64,000 nucleotides of DNA from an uncultured Eubacterium sp. (GTDB lineage Bacteria; Bacillota; Clostridia; Lachnospirales; Lachnospiraceae): contig CANRTU010000005.1 in NCBI GenBank assembly GCA_947642745.1, positions 1-64,000 of the forward strand, given 5' to 3'. Made by a program: the position numbers and the translations under genes. The notes under the pieces were generated by a model. That model did no database searches. It was not told the origin of the DNA and saw only the letters and a program-made list of their open reading frames with translations. This document shows positions 35,293 through 44,174 of the stretch, one piece after another; the stretch's first letter is position 1, and each line of letters opens with the position of its first letter.

Positions 35293-37521
35293 ATGAATAT
35301 CGTATATCATGAAGGCAGCAGAACCTTTCATCTGTACAATGACCGCATCAGTTATATTATGACTATTATGAAAAACGGGCACCCGGGGCAGCTTTATTTC
35401 GGCAGACAGATCCGGGACCGGGAAGATTTTTCCTATCTGCTGGAGACCTGTCACAGGCCCATGACCTCCTGTGTATATGAAAACGACGGCGGATTTTCCC
35501 TGGAGCATATCCGTCAGGAATATCCGGTGTTTGGCACAACGGATTACCGGCAGCCGGCGGTAGAGATCCGGCAGGAAAATGGCAGCCGCATTTCGGATTT
35601 CCAGTACCAGGGGTATACCATAACAGAAGGAAAACCGTCTCTGCAGGGACTGCCAGCTACTTATACGGAATCTGCGCAGGAAGCCCGCACACTGGTTCTC
35701 ACACTGGAAGATGCGGTGACAAAGGTGCGGGTGCAGCTGTATTACACGATATTCGCAAAAGGCGGGATACTGGCACGCAGTGTGCGTTTTACCAATACAG
35801 GCGCCCAGCCGGTATGGCTGGCCCGTGCCATGAGTCTGTGTCTGGACCTGCCGGATCGTGAGTATGTCTGGCAGCAGCTTTCCGGATGCTGGGCCAGGGA
35901 ATGTCATATCCATAACCGGAATCTGGAACCAGGAATCGTTTCTATTGGAAGTATGCGGGGCAATTCCTCCCATGAACACAATCCGTTTCTGATTCTGAAG
36001 CGGCCTGGTACAGATGAGCGTCAGGGAGAAGCAGTGGGAGTGTCTTTTATATACAGTGGCAATTTCCGGATTCAGGCGGAAGTGGACGCCCATGATACCC
36101 TGCGGATACTGGCCGGTATTGATCCGGAGACATTTACCTGGAAGCTGGAAGGGCAGGAAACATTCCAGACGCCGGAAGCGGTGCTGGTCTATACAGACCG
36201 GGGACTGAATCATCTGAGCCAGACACTCCACGGCCTGTACCGGAAGCGTCTGGCAAGGGGCTACTGGCGGGACCGTGCCAGACCGGTGCTGAACAACAAC
36301 TGGGAAGCAACGTATTTTAATTTTACCCAGGACCGTCTGCTGGAAATAGCTGCCAGGGCAAAGGAATGCGGCGTGGAGCTGTTTGTGCTGGACGACGGGT
36401 GGTTTGGCGCACGAAGCAGTGATCATGCGGGCCTTGGAGACTGGAAAGCCAACAGGGAGCGTCTGCCAGAGGGCATTGCCGGGCTGGCGGAAAAAATAGA
36501 ACGGATGGGGCTGAAATTCGGTCTCTGGTTTGAGCCGGAAATGGTAAATAAAGATTCAGATTTTTACAGGCAGCATCCGGACTGGATACTGTCCACGCCG
36601 CAGAGGCGCCAGTCCCAGGGCAGAAACCAGTACGTCCTGGATTTTTCCAGAAAAGAAGTGGTGGACGCCATTTATGAACAGATGGCGGACATCCTTACAA
36701 ATGCGAAGATTTCATATATTAAATGGGACATGAACCGCAGCATTACCGAATGTTACTCACAGACACTGCCGCCGGACCGGCAGGGAGAAGTGTACCACCG
36801 TTATATTCTGGGGGTATATGCCCTGTATGAACGGCTTACCAGTGAGTTTCCAGAAGTATTGTTTGAATCCTGCGCCAGCGGCGGCGGCCGTTTTGATCCG
36901 GGGATGCTGTATTATGCCCCGCAGGCATGGACCAGTGACGACAGCGACGCTGTAGAGCGGCTGAAAATCCAGTACGGGGCGTCCATGTGCTATCCTGTCA
37001 GCAGTATGGGGACCCATGTATCCGTAACGCCGAATCATCAGGTGTTCCGGAACACGCCCCTTCACACCAGGGCAAATGTGGCGTATTTTGGCACCTTTGG
37101 TTATGAACTGGATCTGAATCAGTTATCGCCTGAGGAAACGGAAGAGGTAAAGGCACAGATCGTATTTATGAAGAAATACCGGGAGGTGCTGCAGTATGGC
37201 ACTTTTTACCGGCTGAAAAGTCCGTTTGAAGGAAACGAGGCTGCCTGGATGGTGGTCAGCGACGACCAGAAAACAGCGCTGGTGGGCTGGTACCGCATAT
37301 TAAACTGTGCCAATGGAAACTTTACAAGGCTGCGGCTGGAAGGACTGAATCCGGAGTTTTGTTACCGCAATGCGAAGACTGGGCGGTGCCACTTTGGCGA
37401 CGAGCTGATGTATGCGGGACTGATTACCAGCGACGGGACTGCGGGCCAGGCGCCGGCGGGTGAGATGCCGTCTTCAGATTTTGATTCCAGAATGTATGTA
37501 CTGGAGGTGGCGGAATCTTGA
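35293..37521 (+). CDS. aga: GH36 alpha-galactosidase
   Basis: A 742-residue cytoplasmic enzyme of usual length for clostridial/bacillar GH36. The N-terminal beta-sandwich domain (1-~325) is followed by the catalytic barrel (about 330-650) and a C-terminal beta domain. The nucleophile is Asp479 in YIKWDMNRS; the acid/base is Asp549 in WTSDDSDAVERL; FVLDDGWFGARSSD and ESCASGGGRFDPGML are further signatures. It hydrolyses alpha-1,6-galactosides such as melibiose and raffinose. GGAAAGAGAGG precedes ATG 35293. No sugar transporter or regulator is adjacent. Confidence 0.92.
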   Translation: MNIVYHEGSRTFHLYNDRISYIMTIMKNGHPGQLYFGRQIRDREDFSYLLETCHRPMTSCVYENDGGFSLEHIRQEYPVFGTTDYRQPAVEIRQENGSRISDFQYQGYTITEGKPSLQGLPATYTESAQEARTLVLTLEDAVTKVRVQLYYTIFAKGGILARSVRFTNTGAQPVWLARAMSLCLDLPDREYVWQQLSGCWARECHIHNRNLEPGIVSIGSMRGNSSHEHNPFLILKRPGTDERQGEAVGVSFIYSGNFRIQAEVDAHDTLRILAGIDPETFTWKLEGQETFQTPEAVLVYTDRGLNHLSQTLHGLYRKRLARGYWRDRARPVLNNNWEATYFNFTQDRLLEIAARAKECGVELFVLDDGWFGARSSDHAGLGDWKANRERLPEGIAGLAEKIERMGLKFGLWFEPEMVNKDSDFYRQHPDWILSTPQRRQSQGRNQYVLDFSRKEVVDAIYEQMADILTNAKISYIKWDMNRSITECYSQTLPPDRQGEVYHRYILGVYALYERLTSEFPEVLFESCASGGGRFDPGMLYYAPQAWTSDDSDAVERLKIQYGASMCYPVSSMGTHVSVTPNHQVFRNTPLHTRANVAYFGTFGYELDLNQLSPEETEEVKAQIVFMKKYREVLQYGTFYRLKSPFEGNEAAWMVVSDDQKTALVGWYRILNCANGNFTRLRLEGLNPEFCYRNAKTGRCHFGDELMYAGLITSDGTAGQAPAGEMPSSDFDSRMYVLEVAES

Positions 37522-37583
37522 AAGAGACAAATCAGAAGAAAGAGCATAGATCCGCTGTCTTCGTTACTGCCGGCAGGAAAGTG

Positions 37584-38237
37584 ATGGCCGGGGAAACAAA
37601 GTATACGCCGTTGCGCCTGTTTTTCATGCTGGGAGGAATTCTGCTGATTGGTATCTGCGTAGCACTTTACCGGATGAGCGGGTTTGGCGTTGATCCTTTC
37701 TCCTGTATGAATCTGGGTATCAGCGGATTTCTGGGCATGACGTTTGGAAACTGGCAGCTCATTATGAATGCGGGACTTCTTGTAATCGTATGGTTTACAG
37801 TCAGGAACTGTATTGGCCCCGGGACAGTGATTAATATGGTGTTTGTAGGGTATATCGCTGACTTTCTCTGCTGGCTGTTTCTGGAACAGCTGGGACTGGA
37901 AATGTCCATGCCTTTAAAAGTGGCGTTTCTGCTGACCGGCACCCTGTCTCTTTCCATAGGCTGTGCGGCGTATATGACAGCGGACATGGGCATTGCCCCT
38001 TACGACAGCGTGGCATTTATTATTACAAAATATTGCGGAGACAGAATCTCTTTCCGGATTGCCAGGATGGCATCGGATGTTACGGTGCTGGCAGTGGGCA
38101 TTACGTTCTGCCTGCTGGCCCGCAACAGCGTCTGGGAGATTGCGGGCCTTGGCACAATTGTAAATGCCTGCTGCAATGGCCCGCTGATCCAGCTTTTCAG
38201 CGGCTGGTTAAAGCCAAAGGTGGCCGGGGACAGGTGA
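37584..38237 (+). CDS. YczE/YitT-like multi-pass membrane protein
   Basis: A 217-residue protein with about five to six transmembrane helices (RLFFMLGGILLIGICVALY, NWQLIMNAGLLVIVWFTV and others) and conserved GFGVDPFSCMNLGIS and DMGIAPYDSVAF repeats of the YczE group. ATG 37584 with AGGA is chosen as it matches usual family length; a TTG at 37518 overlapping the alpha-galactosidase stop would add 22 residues. The family is uncharacterised apart from membrane roles inferred in Bacillus; no function is claimed. Confidence 0.78.
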   Translation: MAGETKYTPLRLFFMLGGILLIGICVALYRMSGFGVDPFSCMNLGISGFLGMTFGNWQLIMNAGLLVIVWFTVRNCIGPGTVINMVFVGYIADFLCWLFLEQLGLEMSMPLKVAFLLTGTLSLSIGCAAYMTADMGIAPYDSVAFIITKYCGDRISFRIARMASDVTVLAVGITFCLLARNSVWEIAGLGTIVNACCNGPLIQLFSGWLKPKVAGDR

Positions 38238-38650
38238 TACCGGACGGTCCCGGAATCCGGCTGGCAGGATACGGGCGCTTACATATAAAAGATTTCCCAA
38301 ACGTGACAGGTACTGCGCATCATGTCCTGTAAGTATCCCGGATCTTTCAGGGCATGATACTCTGGGAACGGCGAAAAACAGACACATGCCCTGCTGGAAG
38401 ATCAGGATTAATAAACTGTACCTGTCAGGGAATATTTCCGTAAAACATAAAACAGACACGCTTAAAACGGTCATCAGCCACATTTTGCAACTATGTCCCT
38501 GCTGGAAGATCAGGACCTGTAAATCAACCATACCTGTCAGGGAATATTTCCGTAAAATATAAAACAGACACGCTTAAAACGGCCGTCCGCCGGAATCTTA
38601 CAACTATGTCAGATTCTGGAAAGATTTTCGTAAGAACCCCGTGATATAAT
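38238..38650. other. Gene-free stretch after the YczE-like gene
   Basis: Holds a 108-bp tandem duplication (38389-38610) and otherwise no supported gene. Confidence 0.5.
38389..38610. repeat. 108-bp tandem direct repeat, two copies
   Basis: The unit beginning CCCTGCTGGAAGATCAGGA recurs at 38389 and 38497. The second half (ACCTGTCAGGGAATATTTCC through AAACAGACACGCTTAAAACGG) is almost identical in both. Partial matches flank the pair (AAAAACAGACACATG before 38389 and TCAGATTCTGGAAAGAT after 38609). Confidence 0.85.
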
Positions 38651-38681
38651 AGGAACAGTAAAAAAACTGTTCCTGTTTTTT
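38651..38681 (+). terminator. Rho-independent terminator
   Basis: AGGAACAGT and ACTGTTCCT form a perfect 9-bp stem around an A-rich loop, followed by GTTTTTT. It lies 410 bases after the YczE-like gene and heads the next intergenic repeat. Confidence 0.85.
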
Positions 38682-39030
38682 ATCTTACAGGAAAGAGCGT
38701 CCTATAAGATAAAAACCCTCCGGAAGGATCGCAGGGTCTGCCCCGGCGAAGCGAGGGCACAGCGCCGGAGAGGAAGATGCAGCCGGGTGCAGCCCGCCGC
38801 AGGCGGAGTATCCGTCTTCACCGGATACTTTTTTATCATACAGGAAAGAGCGTCCTGTAAAGATAAACTTCCGGGCAGGACCGCAGGGGCTCTGGCATTC
38901 CGTTGCGGCGGTTGCCGGACACCCGGCAGCCAGGCGAAGTCAGCGCCGGAAAGGAAAATGGTCCGGGAGCAGACAGCCGCAGGCGGCGTGCTCCGGCACA
39001 GCGGCGGCCGGCACAGCCATAAGACCTGAC
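38680..39030. repeat. Terminator-linked intergenic repeat, copies 2 and 3
   Basis: Copy 2 (about 38680-38820) matches copy 1 nearly base for base in its first 55 bases (CTTACAGGAAAGAGCGTCC, AAAACCCTCCGGAAGGATCGC) and shares the GCCGCAGGCGGAGTATCCG end. Copy 3 (about 38831-39030) repeats ACAGGAAAGAGCGTCCTGTA and a CCGCAGGCGG block in a more divergent form. No supported gene lies in this stretch. Confidence 0.68.
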
Positions 39031-39072
39031 GGATTATACGGGACAATGGAACAGATACAAGGAGGCAGTCAT

Positions 39073-39870
39073 ATGAAAGTATTACAGGCAGAAAATCTGA
39101 AAAAATATTACGGGACCGGAGAAAACCAGGTCCGTGCCCTGGACGGTGTCAGTCTGGAGGTGGAGCGGGGAGAATTTGTATCTGTTACAGGTACCAGCGG
39201 CAGCGGAAAATCTACCCTGCTGCATATGCTGGGCGGTCTGGACCGGCCCACATCCGGCAGGGTGTTTGTGGACGGCAAAGATATTTCCAGACTGAAAGAA
39301 GATGCGCTGTGTATCTTCAGACGCCGCAAAATCGGATTTGTGTTTCAAAGTTACAATCTGGTGCCGGTACTGAATGTCTATGAAAATATCGTACTTCCGG
39401 TGGAACTGGACGGCGGCAGTCCCGACACGGATTTTATAGACAAAGTGGTGCGGGCGTTCCGGCTGAAGGACCGGCTTTACAGCCTGCCGGACCAGCTGTC
39501 GGGCGGACAGCGGCAGCGGGTGGCCATTGCAAGGGCTGTGGCCTCAAAACCGGCCATACTGCTGGCGGATGAACCCACCGGAAACCTGGATTCGGCCACG
39601 GGCCAGGGAGTGCTGAATCTGCTGAAAATCACCAGCAGCAGACTGGGGCAGACTATTGTAATGATTACCCACAACGAAGAAGCGGCCCAGCTGGCGGACC
39701 GGACGATACGGATAGAAGACGGCCGCATTCGCAGCCAGTCCTCCCATACTACAGGCAAAGGCCGGATCTTTTCTGCGGCAGGCGGGCGGAAGATACAGGT
39801 CCGGAACGGGGAAAATAAGCCTTCCAGCCGGACGGGCAGGATCGGACAGGGTGGTGATGCGCATGTTTAA
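39073..39870 (+). CDS. ABC transporter ATP-binding protein (MacB/LolD type)
   Basis: A 265-residue ATPase from ATG 39073 with GGAGG upstream. Walker A GTSGSGKSTLL, Q-loop FVFQSYNLVPVLNVYENI, signature LSGGQRQRVAIARA, Walker B ILLADEPTGNLDS and the H-loop MITHNEEAA are complete. The last ~40 residues are a basic, low-complexity tail unusual for the family. It overlaps the permease gene by 14 bases and should energise it in extruding lipids, peptides or antibiotics. Confidence 0.9.
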   Translation: MKVLQAENLKKYYGTGENQVRALDGVSLEVERGEFVSVTGTSGSGKSTLLHMLGGLDRPTSGRVFVDGKDISRLKEDALCIFRRRKIGFVFQSYNLVPVLNVYENIVLPVELDGGSPDTDFIDKVVRAFRLKDRLYSLPDQLSGGQRQRVAIARAVASKPAILLADEPTGNLDSATGQGVLNLLKITSSRLGQTIVMITHNEEAAQLADRTIRIEDGRIRSQSSHTTGKGRIFSAAGGRKIQVRNGENKPSSRTGRIGQGGDAHV

Positions 39871-42571
39871 AGTACACAACCGGAAAGTGATCCGCAGGCT
39901 GGCTGTCAGAAGTTATCAGGCAGCCCGTACGAGAAATACAATCGCCACATTTGCGGTTTTTCTGACAGCGGTTTTATTTACCGCATTATTTACAATTGGA
40001 AGTGGTCTTGTGGATACGGTGCAGAGACAGACCATGCGTCAGTACGGCGGGGATTACCACGGCATACTGAAATATCTCACAAGGCAGCAGTATGAGACAC
40101 TGAGCAAAGATCCGCTGATCAGGGAATGCGCAGATGCCATGCTGGTGGCTGACCAGATAAAAAATCAGGCGTTTGGGAAACGTCATCTGGAAGCATGGTA
40201 TTATCCGGCGCATTATTATCCCCACTGTCTTTTTGAGCTGGTGGATGGAAAAAATCCGGAAGCGGCGGATGAGATTCTGCTGGACGAAGAATCCCTGCGG
40301 CTTCTGGGAAAAGAGCCTGTGGCAGGGCAGCAGGTGACGCTTGCCATGATGGTAAAAGAACGCACCGGAAAGGTGGAGGAGCGGACGTTTACCGTATCCG
40401 GCGTGCTTCGTGCCGATCCGGTGCTGAATACCGGGTTTGCCATTGTCTCAAAGACATATGTGGATGCTCATGCCGGCGAACTTGTGGATACGTTCCGGGA
40501 AGATTTTTCCCTGACAGGGACGATACGGATGAATATTATTTTTCATGACAGACGGGATATTCAGGGAAAGCTTTACCAGGTCATTCTAAACGGAGGCTAT
40601 TCTGTGGATGTAAACGATCCGGACTATATCGACAACAATGTGAACAGAGCCTGGCTGTGGGATGGTCTGGATATCCAGACTACCGCAGGGATGGCGGGTA
40701 TACTGCTTCTGATTCTGCTGACCGGATATCTGATTATTTACAATATTTTTCAGATATCTGTCATCCGGGATATCCGATACTATGGCCTGCTGAAAACCGT
40801 CGGCGCCACAGGCCGCCAGATCCGCCAGATTGTCCGCCGCCAGGCGCTGCGGTGCGGTTTCCTGGGCGCTGTGCCCGGGCTTGCCGGCGGGTTTGTACTG
40901 GGCAGGCTCACCGTTCCCTGGTTTGTGTCCGTATCTTCCCTGCATACAGACGAAATCATAGTACTGGCCCGTCCGGCTGTTTTTTGCGGCGCTTTTGCGT
41001 TTACACTGCTGACCGTATGGATTTCTGCCGGCAGACCGGCACGTATTGCGGCAAAAGTATCTCCGGTGGAAGCGGTGCGCTATACAGAGGGCAGCCGCAG
41101 GCAGGAGATATTTACAGGCAGACGCTGTAAGGCTCTGTGGCGGGGCAGGCGGCAGTCCAATAGAACACAGCCGGTTTTGGCTGGCGGATCTGCCATATAT
41201 CCACGCAGCCGTAAATACAGGACGAAGAATGCCTCCGGCAGACTGTGGCGGATGGCTCTTGCGGCTTTTGGCAGGAATAAATCCAAAAGCCTGCTGGTAG
41301 TGCTGTCCCTGTCCATGTCAGTCATATTATTTAACAGTGTGCTGACGATTACCAGGTCTTTTCAGCTGGATGTATATCTGAAACATTATGTAACCACAGA
41401 CTTTCTGATCGGAAACGCCAGATATTTCAACCTGTCAGATCCTTATTCCGGATTGCATGAGAAGCAGGTACTGGATGAAAAACTAAGCGAATCCATGATC
41501 GAAGCGTGCGAAGCGCAGGAAGGATTTGTGGAAGGAGGGCGCCTGTATGCCTCCGGCAGTCCGGGTCTGAAAAAAAGCAGCTGGATGGTGCCGCAATCAT
41601 ATGGCCGCAGCGAAAATGGCAGTCCGGGCTGGTATACCGGCGGGTCTTTCCGGCCGCTGGAGGAGCGGGAGAACGGCACTTATCCCATATATTTTTATGG
41701 TATGGAGGACTTTTTTTATAAACATCTGGAAATACTGGAAGGCGAAACAGATACAGAAGTCATAAAAGAAAAGCTGAAATCCGGAAAATATCTGGTTTTT
41801 AACGTGGCCACTGATGATGGAAGAGTACTTATGGATCAGATCCGGCATAAGCCCGGGGATAAAATTGTACTGATTTTTGCGAACGGACAGGAACAGGAAT
41901 TTGAAATACTGTCCATGGCGGCGCAGAATACCAATTGCCTGACAAACCGCAGCGGCTGGACTGGTAATTTCTGTTATTATACAGATGCCGAGATATTTAA
42001 ACAGCTGCTTTCAGACCGTTTTCTGATGAGTTATGGATTCAGTGTGGACGATGAGAAAGAAGATCAGATGGAACAGTTTCTGGAATACTATACCACCACA
42101 CAGGAGCCTCTTATGAATTATGAGTCTGGAAAGACCTGGACGGATTCCTATGAGGGGTTACAGAATCTGGTACTGAGGGTGGGCGGCCTGCTGGCGGCTG
42201 TGACCGGAATGACTGGCCTGCTGAATTTTATCAATGCCATACTTACCAGTATGGCGGCCAGGCAGCGGGAATTTGCCACGCTGGAGGCAGTGGGCATGAC
42301 CAGGACACAGCTTTTGCATCTGCTGATGATGGAAGGGGCCTGTTATGCGCTGGCAACAGAACTGTGCGCTTTATGTCTGGGCAGCCTGTTGTCACTGACC
42401 ATTCTGCGGACAGTTATCAACGGCATGTGGTTTTTATCCTGGCAGTTTTATATCCTGCCGGTTATTCTGGCGGCGCCAGTGATGTTTGCGGCCTGTGCGG
42501 CGATTCCTGCGGCAGCGTTTTACTGTGGAAAACAAAAGAGCGTGACAGAACGGCTGCGGGAGGACGGTTAG
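39857..42571 (+). CDS. ABC transporter permease with two FtsX domains
   Basis: A 904-residue membrane protein. Hydrophobic segments lie at about 30-55, 275-300, 325-350, 375-395, then about 480-500 and three near the C-terminus (about 775-895); large extracytoplasmic regions lie between them. The FtsX marks ISVIRDIRYYGLLKTVGATGRQ and MAARQREFATLEAVGMTRTQ are each followed by membrane helices. The two-FtsX layout is that of large exporters partnered with MacB/LolD-type ATPases. ATG 39857 is preferred; GTG codons just upstream and ATG 39863 are alternatives. Confidence 0.85.
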   Translation: MRMFKVHNRKVIRRLAVRSYQAARTRNTIATFAVFLTAVLFTALFTIGSGLVDTVQRQTMRQYGGDYHGILKYLTRQQYETLSKDPLIRECADAMLVADQIKNQAFGKRHLEAWYYPAHYYPHCLFELVDGKNPEAADEILLDEESLRLLGKEPVAGQQVTLAMMVKERTGKVEERTFTVSGVLRADPVLNTGFAIVSKTYVDAHAGELVDTFREDFSLTGTIRMNIIFHDRRDIQGKLYQVILNGGYSVDVNDPDYIDNNVNRAWLWDGLDIQTTAGMAGILLLILLTGYLIIYNIFQISVIRDIRYYGLLKTVGATGRQIRQIVRRQALRCGFLGAVPGLAGGFVLGRLTVPWFVSVSSLHTDEIIVLARPAVFCGAFAFTLLTVWISAGRPARIAAKVSPVEAVRYTEGSRRQEIFTGRRCKALWRGRRQSNRTQPVLAGGSAIYPRSRKYRTKNASGRLWRMALAAFGRNKSKSLLVVLSLSMSVILFNSVLTITRSFQLDVYLKHYVTTDFLIGNARYFNLSDPYSGLHEKQVLDEKLSESMIEACEAQEGFVEGGRLYASGSPGLKKSSWMVPQSYGRSENGSPGWYTGGSFRPLEERENGTYPIYFYGMEDFFYKHLEILEGETDTEVIKEKLKSGKYLVFNVATDDGRVLMDQIRHKPGDKIVLIFANGQEQEFEILSMAAQNTNCLTNRSGWTGNFCYYTDAEIFKQLLSDRFLMSYGFSVDDEKEDQMEQFLEYYTTTQEPLMNYESGKTWTDSYEGLQNLVLRVGGLLAAVTGMTGLLNFINAILTSMAARQREFATLEAVGMTRTQLLHLLMMEGACYALATELCALCLGSLLSLTILRTVINGMWFLSWQFYILPVILAAPVMFAACAAIPAAAFYCGKQKSVTERLREDG

Positions 42572-42718
42572 CTTTGGCAATTCCACGATGCCTGCGGACT
42601 GTCCGTGGCAGCTGCGCACAAACGGCTTTCCAAAGGCACGCAGGATGCTGACTGGTTATTTATTTTACTAAAAGCCTTTCGGGCAGGATGATCATGCGGC
42701 GAAACGGAAAAAAGATGC

Positions 42719-42840
42719 CCGGAGCGTGTCTGGAAATCATTCCCGGGATCTGTACGCTTCATTTTGTACCTGAAGGGGCATGATACGGAGAATTTATCCG
42801 GGATTTAGTCAGTGCAGTCTGCCGCACTTTATAAATCTGG
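42719..42840. repeat. Second dispersed intergenic repeat family, copy A
   Basis: Begins GGAGCGTGTCTGGAAA, followed by ATTCCCGGGATCTG, TTTTGTACCTGAAGGGGCAT, GATACGGA and ATTTAGTCAGTG. The same ordered words occur at 61179-61297. It includes a possible hairpin around GGAGAATTTATCC and GGATAAATTCTCC. Confidence 0.72.
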
Positions 42841-42902
42841 GATAAATTCTCCATAGAAAGCCTTTGTGGCACAAAATGTGAAGCATATCATACCTCACGG
42901 GT

Positions 42903-42962
42903 GCATATCATGGAAAGCATATCATGGAAAGCATATCATGAAATACATATTATGATATGCAT
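42903..42962. repeat. 14-bp tandem repeats and inverted repeat
   Basis: Units of GCATATCATGGAAA start at 42903 and 42917, and a partial third at 42931. The third is also one arm of a perfect 9-bp inverted repeat, GCATATCAT (42931-42939) with ATGATATGC (42952-42960). It lies just beyond the stop of the minus-strand peptide gene and could end its transcript. Confidence 0.7.
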
Positions 42963-42998
42963 GTTTCAGACACGCCCTGAAGCCCTCCGGATACTTTG

Positions 42999-43193
42999 CT
43001 ACTCGTCCAGACAGTTCATGTCTGTAATTCCGCAGGTCTTATCCTTATTATTGGTCATGTTATTCATATTAGTAATAGAAGCGGTCTGTTCTGTGCCGTT
43101 TTCCACACAGTTCATATCAGTCAGGCCACAAGTTTTGTCTGGATTGTCTGTGTCCCCGTTCATATTGGAAATATTTAAGTTTCTGCCATTCAT
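42999..43193 (-). CDS. Small Cys-repeat peptide, unknown function
   Basis: A 64-residue frame on the minus strand. The start (43193-43191) has a textbook AAGGAGGA site at 43208-43201 and a TATAAT at 43223-43218, which supports it as a real gene; a longer frame upstream does not. The sequence is two copies of one ~30-residue unit: NISNMNGDTDNPDKTCGLTD.. and SITNMNNMTNNKDKTCGITD.., each ending in a C-x6-C motif (TCGLTDMNC, TCGITDMNC). It is Asn/Asp/Met-rich, without signal peptide or membrane segment. It is divergent from ahpC. No family recognised; a metal- or thiol-binding peptide or a ribosomal peptide precursor are possible. Confidence 0.62.
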   Translation of the reverse strand: MNGRNLNISNMNGDTDNPDKTCGLTDMNCVENGTEQTASITNMNNMTNNKDKTCGITDMNCLDE

Positions 43194-43331
43194 AATAAAT
43201 TCCTCCTTCTCCGGTATATTATAATATTGAAACCTGCCTTTCGGCCTGTCCGGACAGATCCGGGCGATGACGGCCGGCATATGATCATTATAGAGAATTA
43301 TATGCAGTTTATCAAGTCAATAAAATGCTTT

Positions 43332-43360
43332 TTGACAAATAATCCGGTATCATATATAAT
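43332..43360 (+). promoter_or_regulatory. ahpC promoter
   Basis: TTGACA (43332-43337), 17 bases, TATAAT (43355-43360), a consensus vegetative promoter 28 bases before the ahpC start; GAGGAGGG serves as ribosome binding site. Confidence 0.85.
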
Positions 43361-43387
43361 ACAATCTGTGGAAGAGGAGGGATTTTT

Positions 43388-43960
43388 ATGAAAAATAGAC
43401 ATATGATTGGGAAAAAACTAAAGTCGTTTTCGGTAAAGGCCTATGAAAACGGTACCATCCGTACCGTAACAAAGGAAGATGTCATCGGGAAGTGGAGTCT
43501 GTTTTTCTTTTATCCGGCAGACTTTACATTTGTATGTCCCACAGAACTGAAGGATCTGGCAGACCACTATGATCAGTTTAAAGAAGAGGGTTGTGAAATA
43601 TATGCTGTTTCCACCGACAGCGAATATGTCCATAAGGCCTGGGCGGATGCTTCGGAAACGATCCGGGGGATCAGGTATCCCATGCTGGCGGACACGGCAT
43701 GGAAGCTGTCAGAAAATTTCGGCGTACTGGCCGCAAAAACCGGGCAGGCGCTTCGGGCGGCGTTTCTGCTGAATCCGGATGGAAAAATAAGAGCTTATGA
43801 AGTGCATGATATGGGTATTGGCAGAAATGCCGCAGAACTGCTGCGTGTCCTGCAGGCGGCAAAATTTGTGGAAGAAAACGGAGATCAGGTCTGTCCTGCC
43901 AGATGGCAGCCGGGAGCGGAAACCATAAAGCCGGACCTGGATCTGGTAGGAAAATTATAA
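43388..43960 (+). CDS. ahpC: Alkyl hydroperoxide reductase subunit C (2-Cys peroxiredoxin)
   Basis: A 190-residue typical 2-Cys peroxiredoxin. Peroxidatic Cys50 lies in FYPADFTFVCPTEL and resolving Cys169 in GDQVCPARWQPG. It reduces hydrogen peroxide, organic peroxides and peroxynitrite and is re-reduced by AhpF or a related disulfide reductase; an AhpF-type N-terminal domain is encoded 214 bases downstream. Own strong promoter. The KNRHMIGK N-terminus is slightly longer and more basic than in the enterobacterial protein. Confidence 0.93.
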   Translation: MKNRHMIGKKLKSFSVKAYENGTIRTVTKEDVIGKWSLFFFYPADFTFVCPTELKDLADHYDQFKEEGCEIYAVSTDSEYVHKAWADASETIRGIRYPMLADTAWKLSENFGVLAAKTGQALRAAFLLNPDGKIRAYEVHDMGIGRNAAELLRVLQAAKFVEENGDQVCPARWQPGAETIKPDLDLVGKL

Positions 43961-44174
43961 GATCAGATAAATCAGACAACCTGCTGACAGGCGCCGGACG
44001 ACTGGGATCATTATAGTTTCACAGTCTGAAACAGACAGGAATATGTGCCCGGGGATTGCCCGGATAACGGGGACACTGGCAGCGTCATGGTTTATATGTG
44101 GGAATGCCAGAGTGAACAATACCGGCTGGGACCAGGGGAATTTTCAGTCCCGTTGCGGAACAGAAAGGACGATT

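Larger units (their letters stand above)
42572..42998. other. Gene-free stretch after the ABC exporter
   Basis: Contains a dispersed repeat (about 42719-42840), a 14-bp tandem repeat and a hairpin (42903-42962); no supported gene on either strand. Confidence 0.5.

Noticed and set aside
35257-36426. 389-codon open frame antisense to the alpha-galactosidase gene
   Set aside because: Opposite a clear GH36 gene; composition and lack of motifs fit a shadow frame.
38389-38610. Tandem repeats as a CRISPR array
   Set aside because: Units are 108 bp, contiguous and without unique spacers, and no cas genes are present.
42901-43224. 107-codon plus-strand frame over the small Cys peptide gene
   Set aside because: The minus-strand frame has the start signals and internal repeat; this one is hydrophobic noise opposite it.
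43282-43303. PerR-box-like sequence before ahpC
   Set aside because: TTATA occurs twice as a direct, not inverted, repeat and the spacing is wrong, so it does not fit the PerR consensus.
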